Positions 55,984-64,000 of a DNA stretch of 64,000 nucleotides are shown here, in pieces. The notes under the pieces are model-generated. The model saw nothing but the letters and a program-made list of their open reading frames with translations. It had not been told where the DNA came from and did not search any database. Each line of letters begins with the position of its first letter. The first letter of the stretch is position 1. The position numbers were made by a program, and so were the translations under genes. The DNA comes from Novosphingobium cyanobacteriorum (GTDB lineage: Bacteria; Pseudomonadota; Alphaproteobacteria; Sphingomonadales; Sphingomonadaceae): the NCBI RefSeq assembly GCF_029436685.1, contig NZ_JAROCY010000014.1, forward strand, positions 85,930 through 149,929, in the 5' to 3' direction.

Positions 55984-56013
55984 TTCACCAACGTGAAATT
56001 TCACGCTGGTGAA
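55984..56013. promoter_or_regulatory. Tandem TTCAC-N4-GTGAA palindromes
   Basis: TTCACCAACGTGAA (55984-55997) and TTCACGCTGGTGAA (56000-56013) are two 5-4-5 palindromes two bases apart, forming a near-perfect larger palindrome with the core GTGAAATTTCAC. It lies between the CmcJ-like gene and the TonB receptor gene. It looks like a double operator for a dimeric repressor. Confidence 0.55.
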
Positions 56014-56164
56014 ATTCCGAATCGCTGTTACACTCGCCCCTGCGGATAGCCGCAGGACGGTATCCGTCGCCTTCTTAACGCGGGCGGACCATTACTGATG
56101 TGACTGAGTTGCAACGCCAAAATCGCCAATGAATGCCACACTGCGAAAAGCGTTTGCTTCGATA

Positions 56165-56180
56165 TTAGCAATTGTTATGG
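56165..56180 (+). promoter_or_regulatory. TTAGCAATTGTTATGG motif before the TonB receptor
   Basis: TTAGCAATTGTTATGG lies 53 bp before the receptor start. The complement of 58886-58900 before the lignostilbene dioxygenase gene reads TTATCAATTGTTAGG, so the two promoters share a near-identical 15-mer. Confidence 0.4.
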
Positions 56181-56232
56181 TGTAGATCGGTTCAGCCGTA
56201 AGAGCGGACCGTTGGGATTGAGGGGAATTGCC

Positions 56233-58782
56233 ATGGCCAGGATCTTGGCCGGGAAGCGCCTTGGGCTGCTTGCCGGAGCTTGCACCGTATTGTCTACTGC
56301 TCCTGCACTTGCGCAGGAGGCCACCGCTTCCGACCAGACCGCTGCGACCGCACCCGAAATCGTGGTGACGGCGCAGTTCCGCGCGCAGAAACTGCAGGAT
56401 ACGCCGCTGGCGATCACGGCCGTGAACGCCGCGATTCTGGAAGCGCGCGGGCAGACCGACATCTCGCAGATTGCCGCGCAATCGCCGAACGTGACGCTGC
56501 GCGCGCAGCCGCAGAGCGGCGGTATCGGCCTGATCGCGTTCATCCGCGGCATCGGCCAGACCGACTTCAACTATGCACTGGAGCCGGGCGTCGGCATCTA
56601 TGTCGACGACGTCTACATCCCGACGCTGTCAAGCTCGCTGCTTGACCTGATGGACCTGGAGCGTGTGGAAGTGCTGCGCGGTCCGCAGGGCACGCTGGCG
56701 GGCCGCAACTCGATCGGCGGCGCGATCAAGCTGTTCAGCAAGAAGCCGACCGGCGAGGGCGGTGGTTACCTGCAGGCGACCTATGGCCGGTTCAACCGCA
56801 TCGACGTGCGCGGCGTGGCCGACTTCAAGATCAGCGATCACCTGTTTGCGCGGCTTTCCGGCGCGACCAAGAATTCGGACGGCTATGTCAAGCTGCTCGA
56901 CTATGGCCTGTCGCACCCCAATTCCAACGTGCCGGCCAACACCAATTCCGGCAACGGCATCGAGCGCGGCACGCTGGGCGGCCGTTCGTTCTCGGCCGGG
57001 CGGCTGGCGCTGCGGTGGGAAGCGAGCCCTGACGTGGAAGTGAACCTTGCCGCAGACTACACCCGCGAACGCAACGATGCGGGCGCGCAGGTGCTGCTCT
57101 ATGGCAACAAGGCGGCGACCACGCCTGACGGCATCCCGTGGCTGACGGGCAAGGACGGCAACGCCGTGCCGCTGACCTGCGCCTTCGTGCCCTACAGCAC
57201 GCGCTTCCAGCAGAGCTGCGACACCACGCCGGCGGGCTATGACCCGCGGTTCATCAACTACGCCAACTTCCTCGATGCGCGCACGCCGACCAGCCAGGCG
57301 CCGTTCAAGCCCTATGCCGCGAACAACCAGCAGAACTATGACGGCTGGGGCGTGACCGGCAATGTGACGGCGAACCTGGCCGACAACCTGACCGCGGTGT
57401 GGATCTCGTCGTACCGCCACTACAAGATGAGCTTCGGCTTCGACCAGGACGGCTCGCCCGTGCCGGTGGCGCAGCTCGACAACATCCTTCGCCACCGCGC
57501 GTGGAGCCAGGAAGTGCGCCTGAACGGCAGCTTCATGGACAAGAAGTTCGAATACACCCTCGGTGGGTTCTACTTCGACCAGAACGGCACCTATAACGCC
57601 CGCGTCGACCTGAACTATGCCGGGATCGACTTCATCCACGGGCCGGACAGCACACCGTCGACCTCGAAGGCGCTGTTCTTCAACGGAACGTTCCACATCA
57701 CCGATGCCTGGGGCATCACCGGCGGCATTCGCCATACGTGGGACAAGAAGGATTACACCTATTTCCGGTCCAACCCGGATGGGACGGTGCCGTTTGGTGA
57801 TTGGACGCCTGCACAGCTTCCGTTCCTGCCGATTTGCGAGTCCTTCCAAGGACTTGGACCGGTTGCACCCGATGGTACGCCGTTACCGACCGCAGTTGGT
57901 AACAGCCCGAATTGCCTGCTTTCCGGCCTCTACAACGTGAAGGGCCAGTTCAAGGGGCAGCGCACCGACTGGCGCATCGAGACCGACTACCGGTTCAGCC
58001 CGGAAGTCTTCGCCTATGCCTCGATCGCCACGGGCTACAAGGGCGGCGGCGTGAACCCGCGTCCGTTCTTCGGCCCTTCGGCGGGTGAATGTTCGGCCTT
58101 GCCGCCGGGCGTGCTGGCACCGTGCAACCAGATCAAGTCGTTCCAGCCGGAAACACTGACAACCTATGAAGGCGGCCTGAAGACCGACCTGTTTGACCGC
58201 AGGCTGCGCCTGAACGTTTCGGCCTTCTTCAACAAGTACGACAACATCATCCTGACGCTGACCCGCTGCCCGGCGGCGCCGTGCCTGCTGCCCGCAAACG
58301 TGGGCAAGGCCGATGTCTGGGGCCTGGAAGGGGAAACCACCATCCGCCCGGTCGATGGCCTGACGCTTGATGGCTCGATCAGCTATCTGAACTTCAAGTA
58401 CAAGGACACCGGCACCACGGGCGTGCCGCTGACCGACGTGACCCCGTTCACGCCGAAGTGGAACTGGAGCGCCGGCGTACAGTACGACTACACGATGAAG
58501 GCCGGCATGATCAGTGCCCGCTTTGACGGCACCTATCAGTCGTCGATCTACACCGAGGCCTTCAACAGCCCGAGCAGCCTGGTCGACGGCCGGTTCCTGG
58601 GCAACGTGCGCCTGAGCTATACCAGCCCGGACAAGGACTGGCAGCTTTCGGCCGAAGTGCAGAACGTGTTCAACAAGTACTACTACAACACGGTCGAAAA
58701 CGTGGAAGCATCGCTTGGCGCGATCACGGCCAATCCCGGCCTGCCGCGCACCTGGGCGCTGACGCTGAAGCGTTCGTTCTGA
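56233..58782 (+). CDS. TonB-dependent outer-membrane receptor
   Basis: The 849-residue protein has a signal peptide ending APALAQ. The plug domain is at about residues 40-155 (EIVVTAQFRAQKLQDTPLAI, PGVGIYVDDVYIP, RVEVLRGPQGTLAGRNSIGG) and a 22-strand barrel ends in LPRTWALTLKRSF with terminal Phe. It takes up a large or scarce substrate across the outer membrane using TonB. It precedes the lignostilbene-type dioxygenase and shares a promoter motif with it, so an aromatic dimer or oligomer is a possible substrate. Confidence 0.95.
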   Translation: MARILAGKRLGLLAGACTVLSTAPALAQEATASDQTAATAPEIVVTAQFRAQKLQDTPLAITAVNAAILEARGQTDISQIAAQSPNVTLRAQPQSGGIGLIAFIRGIGQTDFNYALEPGVGIYVDDVYIPTLSSSLLDLMDLERVEVLRGPQGTLAGRNSIGGAIKLFSKKPTGEGGGYLQATYGRFNRIDVRGVADFKISDHLFARLSGATKNSDGYVKLLDYGLSHPNSNVPANTNSGNGIERGTLGGRSFSAGRLALRWEASPDVEVNLAADYTRERNDAGAQVLLYGNKAATTPDGIPWLTGKDGNAVPLTCAFVPYSTRFQQSCDTTPAGYDPRFINYANFLDARTPTSQAPFKPYAANNQQNYDGWGVTGNVTANLADNLTAVWISSYRHYKMSFGFDQDGSPVPVAQLDNILRHRAWSQEVRLNGSFMDKKFEYTLGGFYFDQNGTYNARVDLNYAGIDFIHGPDSTPSTSKALFFNGTFHITDAWGITGGIRHTWDKKDYTYFRSNPDGTVPFGDWTPAQLPFLPICESFQGLGPVAPDGTPLPTAVGNSPNCLLSGLYNVKGQFKGQRTDWRIETDYRFSPEVFAYASIATGYKGGGVNPRPFFGPSAGECSALPPGVLAPCNQIKSFQPETLTTYEGGLKTDLFDRRLRLNVSAFFNKYDNIILTLTRCPAAPCLLPANVGKADVWGLEGETTIRPVDGLTLDGSISYLNFKYKDTGTTGVPLTDVTPFTPKWNWSAGVQYDYTMKAGMISARFDGTYQSSIYTEAFNSPSSLVDGRFLGNVRLSYTSPDKDWQLSAEVQNVFNKYYYNTVENVEASLGAITANPGLPRTWALTLKRSF

Positions 58783-58803
58783 TCGCTCTTCAACGGGGGG
58801 CTT

Positions 58804-58835
58804 GGGGCCGTCATCGCGCAAGCGGTGGCGGCCCC
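58804..58835 (+). terminator. Hairpin after the TonB receptor gene
   Basis: GGGGCCG and CGGCCCC pair around an inner GC-GC stem with a CAA loop, 22 bases after the stop. Confidence 0.6.
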
Positions 58836-58885
58836 GGTCGTTTGGGGAAATGGGTTGAAATCGCCCAGCCGTGCGCTAGAACAAT

Positions 58886-58900
58886 CCTAACAATTGATAA
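58886..58900 (-). promoter_or_regulatory. CCTAACAATTGATAA motif before the lignostilbene dioxygenase
   Basis: This 15-mer is the inverted counterpart of the motif at 56165-56180 and ends 12 bases before the dioxygenase start, next to the GGTGAGG ribosome site. Confidence 0.4.
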
Positions 58901-58912
58901 GGTGAGGATGCG

Positions 58913-60397
58913 ATGGGCGCGTTTCCGCAGACGATCTATTTCACCGGGGCAAATGCGCCGGTGGGCGAGGAGTACGAGCTGACCGGCCTGCCGGTGGAAG
59001 GCGACCTTCCGGCGGAAGTGCGCGGCAGCTTTTTCCGCGCGGTGCCCGATCCTGCCTTTCCGCCGAAGTTCGACAACGACCACACCCTGTCTGGCGACGG
59101 CATGATCAGCCGGGTGCGCTTCAACGGCGACGGCACGGCGGACTTTGCGGTGCGTTTTGTGGAAACGGCGCGCTACAGGGCGGAAAAGGCGGCGGGCCGG
59201 GCGCTGTTCGGCAAGTATCGCAACCCCTTTACCGATGAGGCGGAGGTGCAGGGCGTGGACCGCACCGTGGCCAACACCACGCCGGTGTGGCACGCGGGGC
59301 GCCTGCTGATGGCCAAGGAGGACGGGCGGCCCTATCGCGTCGATCCGGTGACGCTGGACACCATCGGTTCCTATGACTTTGGCGGAGCGCTGAAGAGCGA
59401 GACGATGACCGCGCACGTGCGCATCGACGCACAGACGGGCGAGCTGTTCTTCTATGGCTATGAGGCGGATGGCTGCGCATCGACGAAGGTTGCCTATTGC
59501 ATCGTAGGCCCGGACGGTGAGCTGAAGCGCGAGCAGTGGTTCGATGCGCCTTATTGCGCGATGATGCACGACTTCACCATCAGCGAGAACTATGCGCTGT
59601 TCCCGATCTATCCGACGACGGCGGAACTCGACCGGCTGAAGGCGGGCGGGGAGCACTGGCATCACGAGCCGGAGCTGGACAGCTGGCTGGGCGTGATGCC
59701 GCGCTATGGCGACGTGCGTGAGATCCGGTGGTTCAAGGGGCCCAAGGGCTGCCATTCGTATCACATGATGAACGCGTGGGAGGACGAGGCGGGGCTGCTG
59801 CACTTCGATGCGTGCCTGAACAACACCAACGCCTTTGCCTTCATCCGTGAACCATCGGGCATCCACATGGCGCCACAGGACGTGAAGGGGGCGCTGACGC
59901 GCTGGAGCGTTGATCCCAAGGCGGAAGGGGGCGAGGTGACCGAGACGATCATCGGGCCTCCGGGCGATTTTCCGGTGATCCCCGCCAGGCTGCAGGGGCG
60001 GCGTTACCAGACCGGGTTCCTGCTATCGATGAACCCCGCGCTGCAGGGGCCGCCGCTGTTTGCAGGGCCGGTGGGGGTCAGCTTCAACATGCTGCTGCGG
60101 CTGGACGGGATGGACACGCCGACACCGCAGGTGACGCAGGCGCTGCCGCTGCCGCCGATGGCGGGCTATAACGAGCCGGTGCACGTGCCTGCGAACGATC
60201 CGGCGCACGAAGGCTGGCTGGTGTGCATCGTGGACCAGCAGGCGGGCGACACCTTCACGCACGAGGCCTGGGTGATCGACGCCGGGCGCATCGGCGCGGG
60301 GCCGGTGGCGCGGGTGAAGATCCCGGCGCGGCTGCGGCCGCAGGTGCATGGCTGGTGGGTGCCGCAGGCGCAGATCAAAGAGGGAGTGCAGGCATGA
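58913..60397 (+). CDS. Lignostilbene-alpha,beta-dioxygenase family enzyme (carotenoid-oxygenase fold)
   Basis: The 494-residue seven-bladed propeller enzyme has four iron histidines placed at His168 (MTAHVRI), His219 (MMHDFT), His284 (YHMMNAW) and His479 (QVHGWW). Tyr102 (GKYRNPF) and Lys135 (MAKEDGRP) fit the residues that bind the 4-hydroxyl group in the known Novosphingobium stilbene oxygenase NOV1. It cleaves the central double bond of 4-hydroxystilbenes such as lignostilbene to two aldehydes (for example vanillin), which feed LigM and the lig pathway. It overlaps the next gene by four bases. Confidence 0.92.
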   Translation: MGAFPQTIYFTGANAPVGEEYELTGLPVEGDLPAEVRGSFFRAVPDPAFPPKFDNDHTLSGDGMISRVRFNGDGTADFAVRFVETARYRAEKAAGRALFGKYRNPFTDEAEVQGVDRTVANTTPVWHAGRLLMAKEDGRPYRVDPVTLDTIGSYDFGGALKSETMTAHVRIDAQTGELFFYGYEADGCASTKVAYCIVGPDGELKREQWFDAPYCAMMHDFTISENYALFPIYPTTAELDRLKAGGEHWHHEPELDSWLGVMPRYGDVREIRWFKGPKGCHSYHMMNAWEDEAGLLHFDACLNNTNAFAFIREPSGIHMAPQDVKGALTRWSVDPKAEGGEVTETIIGPPGDFPVIPARLQGRRYQTGFLLSMNPALQGPPLFAGPVGVSFNMLLRLDGMDTPTPQVTQALPLPPMAGYNEPVHVPANDPAHEGWLVCIVDQQAGDTFTHEAWVIDAGRIGAGPVARVKIPARLRPQVHGWWVPQAQIKEGVQA

Positions 60398-61311
60398 CCC
60401 GGATCGTCATCACGGGGGCTTCGGGCAATTATGGCCGGGGGCTGACCGACCGGCTGGTGGCGCAGGGGCGCGCGGCCGACCTGATCCTGATAACCCGCAA
60501 GCCGGAGAAGCTGGCCGATCGCGCGGCGCAGGGCTGCACCGTGCGCTATGGCGATTACGACAAGCCGGAGACGCTGGCCGAGGCGGTGCGTGGTGGCGAG
60601 CGGATGCTGCTGATTTCCGGCACGCGCGTGGGCGCACGGGTGGAGCAGCACAAGGCGGCGATCGACGCGGCGGCGGCGGGTGGCGTGAGGCATATCGCCT
60701 ATACCAGCTTCATCGGCATCGACGATCCCGCCAACCCGGCTGAAGTGCGGCATGACCACATCGAGACCGAGCGGCTGATCAAGGCGAGCGGCTGCGCCTG
60801 GACCATGCTGCGCGATGCGCACTATGCCGATTCGATGATCCTGATGGCCGGGCCCGGCGTGATGCAGAGCGGTAAGTGGTTTTCCAACGCGGGCAAGGGG
60901 CGCGAGGCGATGGTGTGGCGCGACGACTGCATCGAGAGCGCCGTCGCCGTGCTGACCGGCGATGGCCATGAGGGGCAGGTGTACAACATCACCGGGCCGG
61001 AGCTGCAGACCTTCCGCGAAGTGAGCGCGATCATGGCGGAAGTGACGGGGCGTCCGGTGGAGTACGTCTCGCTGAACGACGAGGCGCAGTACGCCATGTT
61101 CGACGCGATGGGCATTCCGCGGAGGCCGGTGGACGACCAGGAGATCAACGGCATCCCGTGGAACAGCGATGACATGGTCAGCTTTGGCCGGGCGATCCGC
61201 GAGGGATATCTTGAGCTGCTGACCGATGACGTGGAACGGCTGACCGGGCGCAAGGCGCGCAGCGTGCGGCAGATGATCGAGGAAAACGTGGAAATGCTGC
61301 GCTCGGCCTGA
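60394..61311 (+). CDS. NmrA-like NAD(P)-binding oxidoreductase
   Basis: The 305-residue atypical SDR has nucleotide motif VITGASGNYGRGL (residues 5-17), TSFIGIDDP, TMLRDAHYADSMI and YNITGPELQTFREV, like the quinone reductase QorB and NmrA group. It is translationally coupled to the lignostilbene-type dioxygenase (ATGA), which points to a linked reaction such as reduction of an aromatic aldehyde, ketone or quinone. The gene ends in a perfect 11-bp hairpin that contains its stop codon. Confidence 0.88.
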   Translation: MTRIVITGASGNYGRGLTDRLVAQGRAADLILITRKPEKLADRAAQGCTVRYGDYDKPETLAEAVRGGERMLLISGTRVGARVEQHKAAIDAAAAGGVRHIAYTSFIGIDDPANPAEVRHDHIETERLIKASGCAWTMLRDAHYADSMILMAGPGVMQSGKWFSNAGKGREAMVWRDDCIESAVAVLTGDGHEGQVYNITGPELQTFREVSAIMAEVTGRPVEYVSLNDEAQYAMFDAMGIPRRPVDDQEINGIPWNSDDMVSFGRAIREGYLELLTDDVERLTGRKARSVRQMIEENVEMLRSA

Positions 61312-61320
61312 GCGCAGCAT
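61294..61320 (+). terminator. Terminator over the stop of the NmrA-like gene
   Basis: ATGCTGCGCTC-GGCCT-GAGCGCAGCAT is a perfect 11-bp stem that includes the stop codon and separates two convergent genes. Confidence 0.8.
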
Positions 61321-61330
61321 TTCGTTCCGG

Positions 61331-62206
61331 TCAGAGGCTGGACTTGTAGAGTGCCAGCATGCGGCCCCATGCCTTGTCGGCCTGCACCTGATCATAGATC
61401 GGCGCATCGATGGTGCACCAGCCATGCTGGGCGGGATAGACCTCGATCTCGGCCGGGCGCTTGGCGGCATCGGCGGCCTTGCGCAGTTCGTCCTTGTCGG
61501 TGGGCGCGCGCTCATCGTCGTTCTTGGCGATGGCGAAGAGATAGGACGCCTTGGTGGCGGCAAGCAGCCTGTGCGGGCTGTCAGGCGCATCGGACACGAG
61601 GCCGCCGCCGTGGAATGAGGCGGCAGCGCCCACGCGATCCGGATTGGCGAAGGCGGTGCGCACGGTGAAGGGGCCGCCCATGCAATAGCCGCAGGAACCG
61701 ATCTTCTTCGCAGTATCGACCTCGGGCTGCTGGTCGAGGAAGGCGACAAAGGCCTTGGCATCGCGCACCGTGCCATCGGGCGTGATCCCGGCGATCAGCG
61801 GCTTGAGCTTGGCCTGTCCTTCGGGCGTGCGCCAGGCGGTGAGCGAATCGAGAATGGGGGCGGGGCTGCCCCGATAGTACTGGTTGACGACGAGGACGGC
61901 GTAGCCCTCACCGGCCAGGCGGGTGCCCATGGTCTTGTAGGCATCGCGCAGGCCCGCAATGTCAGGCCACATGATCACGGCGGGGTGCTTTCCGGTGGCG
62001 GGCGCGATCAACACGGCATCGCAGGTGCCGTCCGGCGTGGTGATGGTGACGGCGCGGCTCTTGGTCGGCATCGCCGCGGTACCAGTGGCGGTTTGCGCCA
62101 TGCAGCCGGGCATGACGGTCAGCGCCGCTGCGCCCGCACCCAGTGCGGTGAACTGGCGGCGGTTGAGATAGGCGGCATTGTCCAGTTCGGTAAGATCGTC
62201 GCACAT
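61331..62206 (-). CDS. Dienelactone hydrolase family protein, exported
   Basis: The 291-residue protein has a twin-arginine-type leader (NRRQFTALGAGAAALTVMPG) that ends in a lipobox-like Cys35. An alpha/beta hydrolase domain follows, with the nucleophile Cys175 in GYCMGG, an acid in FAIAKNDDERAP and His in YPAQHGWC. A cysteine nucleophile is the mark of dienelactone hydrolases. Export and position beside the stilbene-cleavage genes suggest action on a lactone or ester from lignin-type compounds, which is not proven. Confidence 0.88.
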   Translation of the reverse strand: MCDDLTELDNAAYLNRRQFTALGAGAAALTVMPGCMAQTATGTAAMPTKSRAVTITTPDGTCDAVLIAPATGKHPAVIMWPDIAGLRDAYKTMGTRLAGEGYAVLVVNQYYRGSPAPILDSLTAWRTPEGQAKLKPLIAGITPDGTVRDAKAFVAFLDQQPEVDTAKKIGSCGYCMGGPFTVRTAFANPDRVGAAASFHGGGLVSDAPDSPHRLLAATKASYLFAIAKNDDERAPTDKDELRKAADAAKRPAEIEVYPAQHGWCTIDAPIYDQVQADKAWGRMLALYKSSL

Positions 62207-62275
62207 CGGCGTGGCTCTCCTCGGGTCCCGTCGGGGGCGCACGATAGCCAAGCCGATGCGCGGGGCAAGCGCCTC

Positions 62276-63193
62276 CTAGATCAAGTCATCAAGTCGTATC
62301 ACCTGCCCGGCCTGTGCCGCCTTCATCGCCTCGCGGCGGAGATGTTCGATGTGCAGGCGTTCGGGCGGGGCTTCTTCGTCGGGCAGGGCGGCGAGGCTTG
62401 CTTCGTAGATCTCGCGGAAATCGTCGGCGAATTCAGGGTGGGTGAGGATCAGGCCAGCGTTGCGGGCCATGCCGCGGAACACCTTCCGGCCGACTTCATA
62501 GGGGGCCATGCCCGCATCGAAGGCGGTGCCGAACTGCTCCAACTCCGCCTTGCTCACGGGTGCGAAGCCGCTTTCACCGAACTCGGCCGGGCGCTTCAGC
62601 GCGGAATCCCAGGCGTTGGTGCGGGTGAGGGCGGGGCAGCACAGCGAGCAGCCGATATCGTGCGGGGCAAGGTTGTAGCGCAGCGATTCGGTGAGGCCGC
62701 GCACAGCGAACTTGCTGGCGGTGTAGATCCCCGCCTGCGGCCCAGGCAGGAAGGCGGCCATCGAGGCGACGTTGACCACATGGCGCAGGCCCGATGCCGC
62801 CTTGATGCGCGGCAGGAAGCTGACCAGTCCATTGACCACGCCGCCGAAGTTGACGCCCATGATCCAGTCGAAATCATCGTAGCTTGCTTCATCGGTGGGG
62901 CCGAACACGCTGACCCCGGCGTTGTTCACCAGCACGTGCACCGCGCCGAAATGCCGCTGCACGGTTTGCGCAGCATCGGCGAAGGCTTCACGATCGGTGA
63001 CGTCGAGCTTGACGAAGAGCGGCGGCTCGCGGCCCTTTTCGGCGAACCACGCCTCGGTCTGCGCGCGATGCGCCTCGTTGCGATAGCTGAGCGCCAGTTG
63101 CAGGCCCTCGTCGCTGAACGCCTGTGCGATGCCAAGGCCAATGCCCGTGACGCCTCCGGTGACGAAGGCGACCTGTCCTTTCCAGCTGCCCAT
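62276..63193 (-). CDS. Short-chain dehydrogenase/reductase
   Basis: The 305-residue classical SDR has cofactor motif FVTGGVTGIGLGIAQAF (residues 10-26), NNAGVSVFGP, and the catalytic Ser (NVASMAAFLP) with Tyr-x-x-x-Lys in IYTASKFAV. A C-terminal extension of about 60 residues follows the core. It lies back to back with the SnoaL-like gene and shares its 68-bp promoter region, which holds the operator-like sequence also seen before ligM. A likely role is oxidation of a benzylic or side-chain alcohol. Confidence 0.93.
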   Translation of the reverse strand: MGSWKGQVAFVTGGVTGIGLGIAQAFSDEGLQLALSYRNEAHRAQTEAWFAEKGREPPLFVKLDVTDREAFADAAQTVQRHFGAVHVLVNNAGVSVFGPTDEASYDDFDWIMGVNFGGVVNGLVSFLPRIKAASGLRHVVNVASMAAFLPGPQAGIYTASKFAVRGLTESLRYNLAPHDIGCSLCCPALTRTNAWDSALKRPAEFGESGFAPVSKAELEQFGTAFDAGMAPYEVGRKVFRGMARNAGLILTHPEFADDFREIYEASLAALPDEEAPPERLHIEHLRREAMKAAQAGQVIRLDDLI

Positions 63194-63218
63194 TTTTCCT
63201 CTCGCAATCACTCTCACG

Positions 63219-63239
63219 ATTGTTAGTGTTACATACAAA
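63219..63239 (+). promoter_or_regulatory. Second copy of the ligM-type operator
   Basis: ATTGT-TA-GTGTT-A-CATACAAA matches the 21-bp ligM-promoter sequence (2126-2146) at 18 positions, in the same orientation. It lies 22 bp before the SnoaL-like start and in the leader of the divergent SDR. Confidence 0.6.
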
Positions 63240-63261
63240 GAACACGAATGGGAGAGTCGAA

Positions 63262-63930
63262 ATGAGCGACGCCGATCAGCGCCTTGCCGCGTTGGAGCGA
63301 CGGGTTGACGAGCTGGAGGATCAGCACGCGATCCGCCGCCTGCAGATGGCCTATGGCTATTACATCGATTACAACCGGCCCGAGGAAGTTGCCGGCCTTT
63401 TCGCCAAGGACGGCGCGGTGGTGTTCCTTTCGGGCGAGTATCGCGGCCATGAAGGCGTGATGCGGCTTTATGGAACTTGGTTCCAGAACCTGTTCACCGG
63501 CGGGCGCCGCGGGCCGGTGCATGGCCTGCTGCTCGATCACTTTCAGCTGCAGGATGTGATCACCGTGGCGCCGGACCGTCAGACCGCCAAGGGGCGCTTC
63601 CGCGGAATCCTGGCAGGCGGCTGGCACGACGATGTGCTGGCGAACAAGCCGGAAGGCATGCCGCAGCAGTTCTGGGAAGCCGGGATCTATGAGAACGACT
63701 ATGTGCGCGAAGACGGCGTGTGGAAGATCAAGCGGCTCAATTACCTGATGCAGTGGCAAGCTGACTACGAGGAAGGCTGGGCCAAGACCAAGGCGCACCT
63801 GCAGCCGGCGGTGCAGTGCTATCCGGAAAATCCGATCGGCCCGGATGTGATCCTGCCGGAAGAGGAATGGCGGAAGACTGTAGCGCGACGATTACGGTGT
63901 CCGGTCGGCGTCAATTTTGATGGCCGATAG
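63262..63930 (+). CDS. NTF2-fold (SnoaL-like) protein; candidate lignin-dimer lyase
   Basis: The 222-residue protein has a short N-terminal coiled coil (residues 5-22, QRLAALERRVDELEDQ) followed by a SnoaL_4-type domain (IRRLQMAYGYYIDYNRPEEV, LFAKDGAVVFLSGEYRG, HGLLLDHFQLQDVI, WKIKRLNYLMQW). The GGGAGAG ribosome site fixes the start. Sphingomonad gamma-formaldehyde lyases for diarylpropanes (LdpA, LsdE) belong to this fold and make the stilbene substrates of lignostilbene dioxygenases. Such an enzyme is present nearby here. The specific activity is an inference; other NTF2-type dehydratases or isomerases remain possible. Confidence 0.85.
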   Translation: MSDADQRLAALERRVDELEDQHAIRRLQMAYGYYIDYNRPEEVAGLFAKDGAVVFLSGEYRGHEGVMRLYGTWFQNLFTGGRRGPVHGLLLDHFQLQDVITVAPDRQTAKGRFRGILAGGWHDDVLANKPEGMPQQFWEAGIYENDYVREDGVWKIKRLNYLMQWQADYEEGWAKTKAHLQPAVQCYPENPIGPDVILPEEEWRKTVARRLRCPVGVNFDGR

Positions 63931-64000
63931 GTGGCCGCGCCGGTTGGTGAATTCTGGCTACCATTTGCTGTTGCGAGGAGCAACCGTCGAGCGACAATTA

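Overview
The window is high-GC (roughly two-thirds G+C by eye), densely coded alphaproteobacterial DNA that looks like a sphingomonad chromosome, most likely Novosphingobium or Sphingobium. The reasons are a complete protocatechuate 4,5-cleavage (lig) cluster of the Sphingobium SYK-6 type, a LigM-type tetrahydrofolate-dependent vanillate O-demethylase, a lignostilbene dioxygenase, COQ9 and ATP12 homologues, and many small GC-rich palindromic repeats between genes. The spacing of ligM, ligI and the stilbene oxygenase resembles what I remember of Novosphingobium aromaticivorans; I could not check this. I saw no rRNA, tRNA, CRISPR array, insertion sequence or prophage.

Layout. 1-5.3 kb: the end of a TauD-like dioxygenase, a small membrane protein, then a one-carbon module made of purU (with a VOC protein behind it) divergent from ligM-metF-alpha/beta hydrolase. 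5.7-16.4 kb: housekeeping (rlmJ; ribD-ribE; SCO1, YcgN and YgjP-type proteins; an ankyrin protein with COQ9; feoAB; ssb; queE). 16.5-29 kb: valS divergent from a four-gene Mla/MCE lipid-transport operon, small lipoprotein genes, and a tightly overlapping operon crcB-rluC-paiB-HAD-TM-atp12, then rpsU and an FKBP isomerase. 29-32.5 kb: gatCAB. 32.5-34.7 kb: a lower-GC insert with three tandem, paralogous secreted proteins of unknown function. 34.9-41.9 kb: an M16 protease, clpB, a spermidine-synthase-like protein and a YjbQ protein.

41.9-50.7 kb is the metabolic core. ligK-ligU-ligI (minus strand) and a DUF1932 dehydrogenase-ligJ-ligA-ligB-small unknown gene-ligC (plus strand) flank ligR. Together they take protocatechuate through ring cleavage (LigAB), CHMS oxidation (LigC), PDC hydrolysis (LigI), tautomerisation (LigU), hydration (LigJ) and aldol cleavage (LigK) to pyruvate and oxaloacetate. 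Both lig operons share a conserved promoter block of about 40 bp, which I propose is the LigR target. LigM supplies protocatechuate from vanillate, and MetF and PurU recycle the methyl-loaded tetrahydrofolate.

51-55 kb: a class III polyhydroxyalkanoate synthase (phaC with a PhaE-like partner), a LuxR-type regulator without a synthase, an acyl-CoA dehydrogenase and a CmcJ-like oxygenase. 56-64 kb: a TonB-dependent receptor, a lignostilbene-type dioxygenase coupled to an NmrA-like reductase, a dienelactone-hydrolase-like protein, an SDR and an NTF2-fold (SnoaL-like) protein. The known sphingomonad gamma-formaldehyde lyases for lignin dimers are NTF2-fold proteins that feed lignostilbene dioxygenases, so this last block is a good candidate for a lignin-dimer pathway. 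The promoter of its NTF2-like gene carries nearly the same 21-bp operator-like sequence as the ligM promoter (18 of 21 positions identical), which links the two ends of the window.
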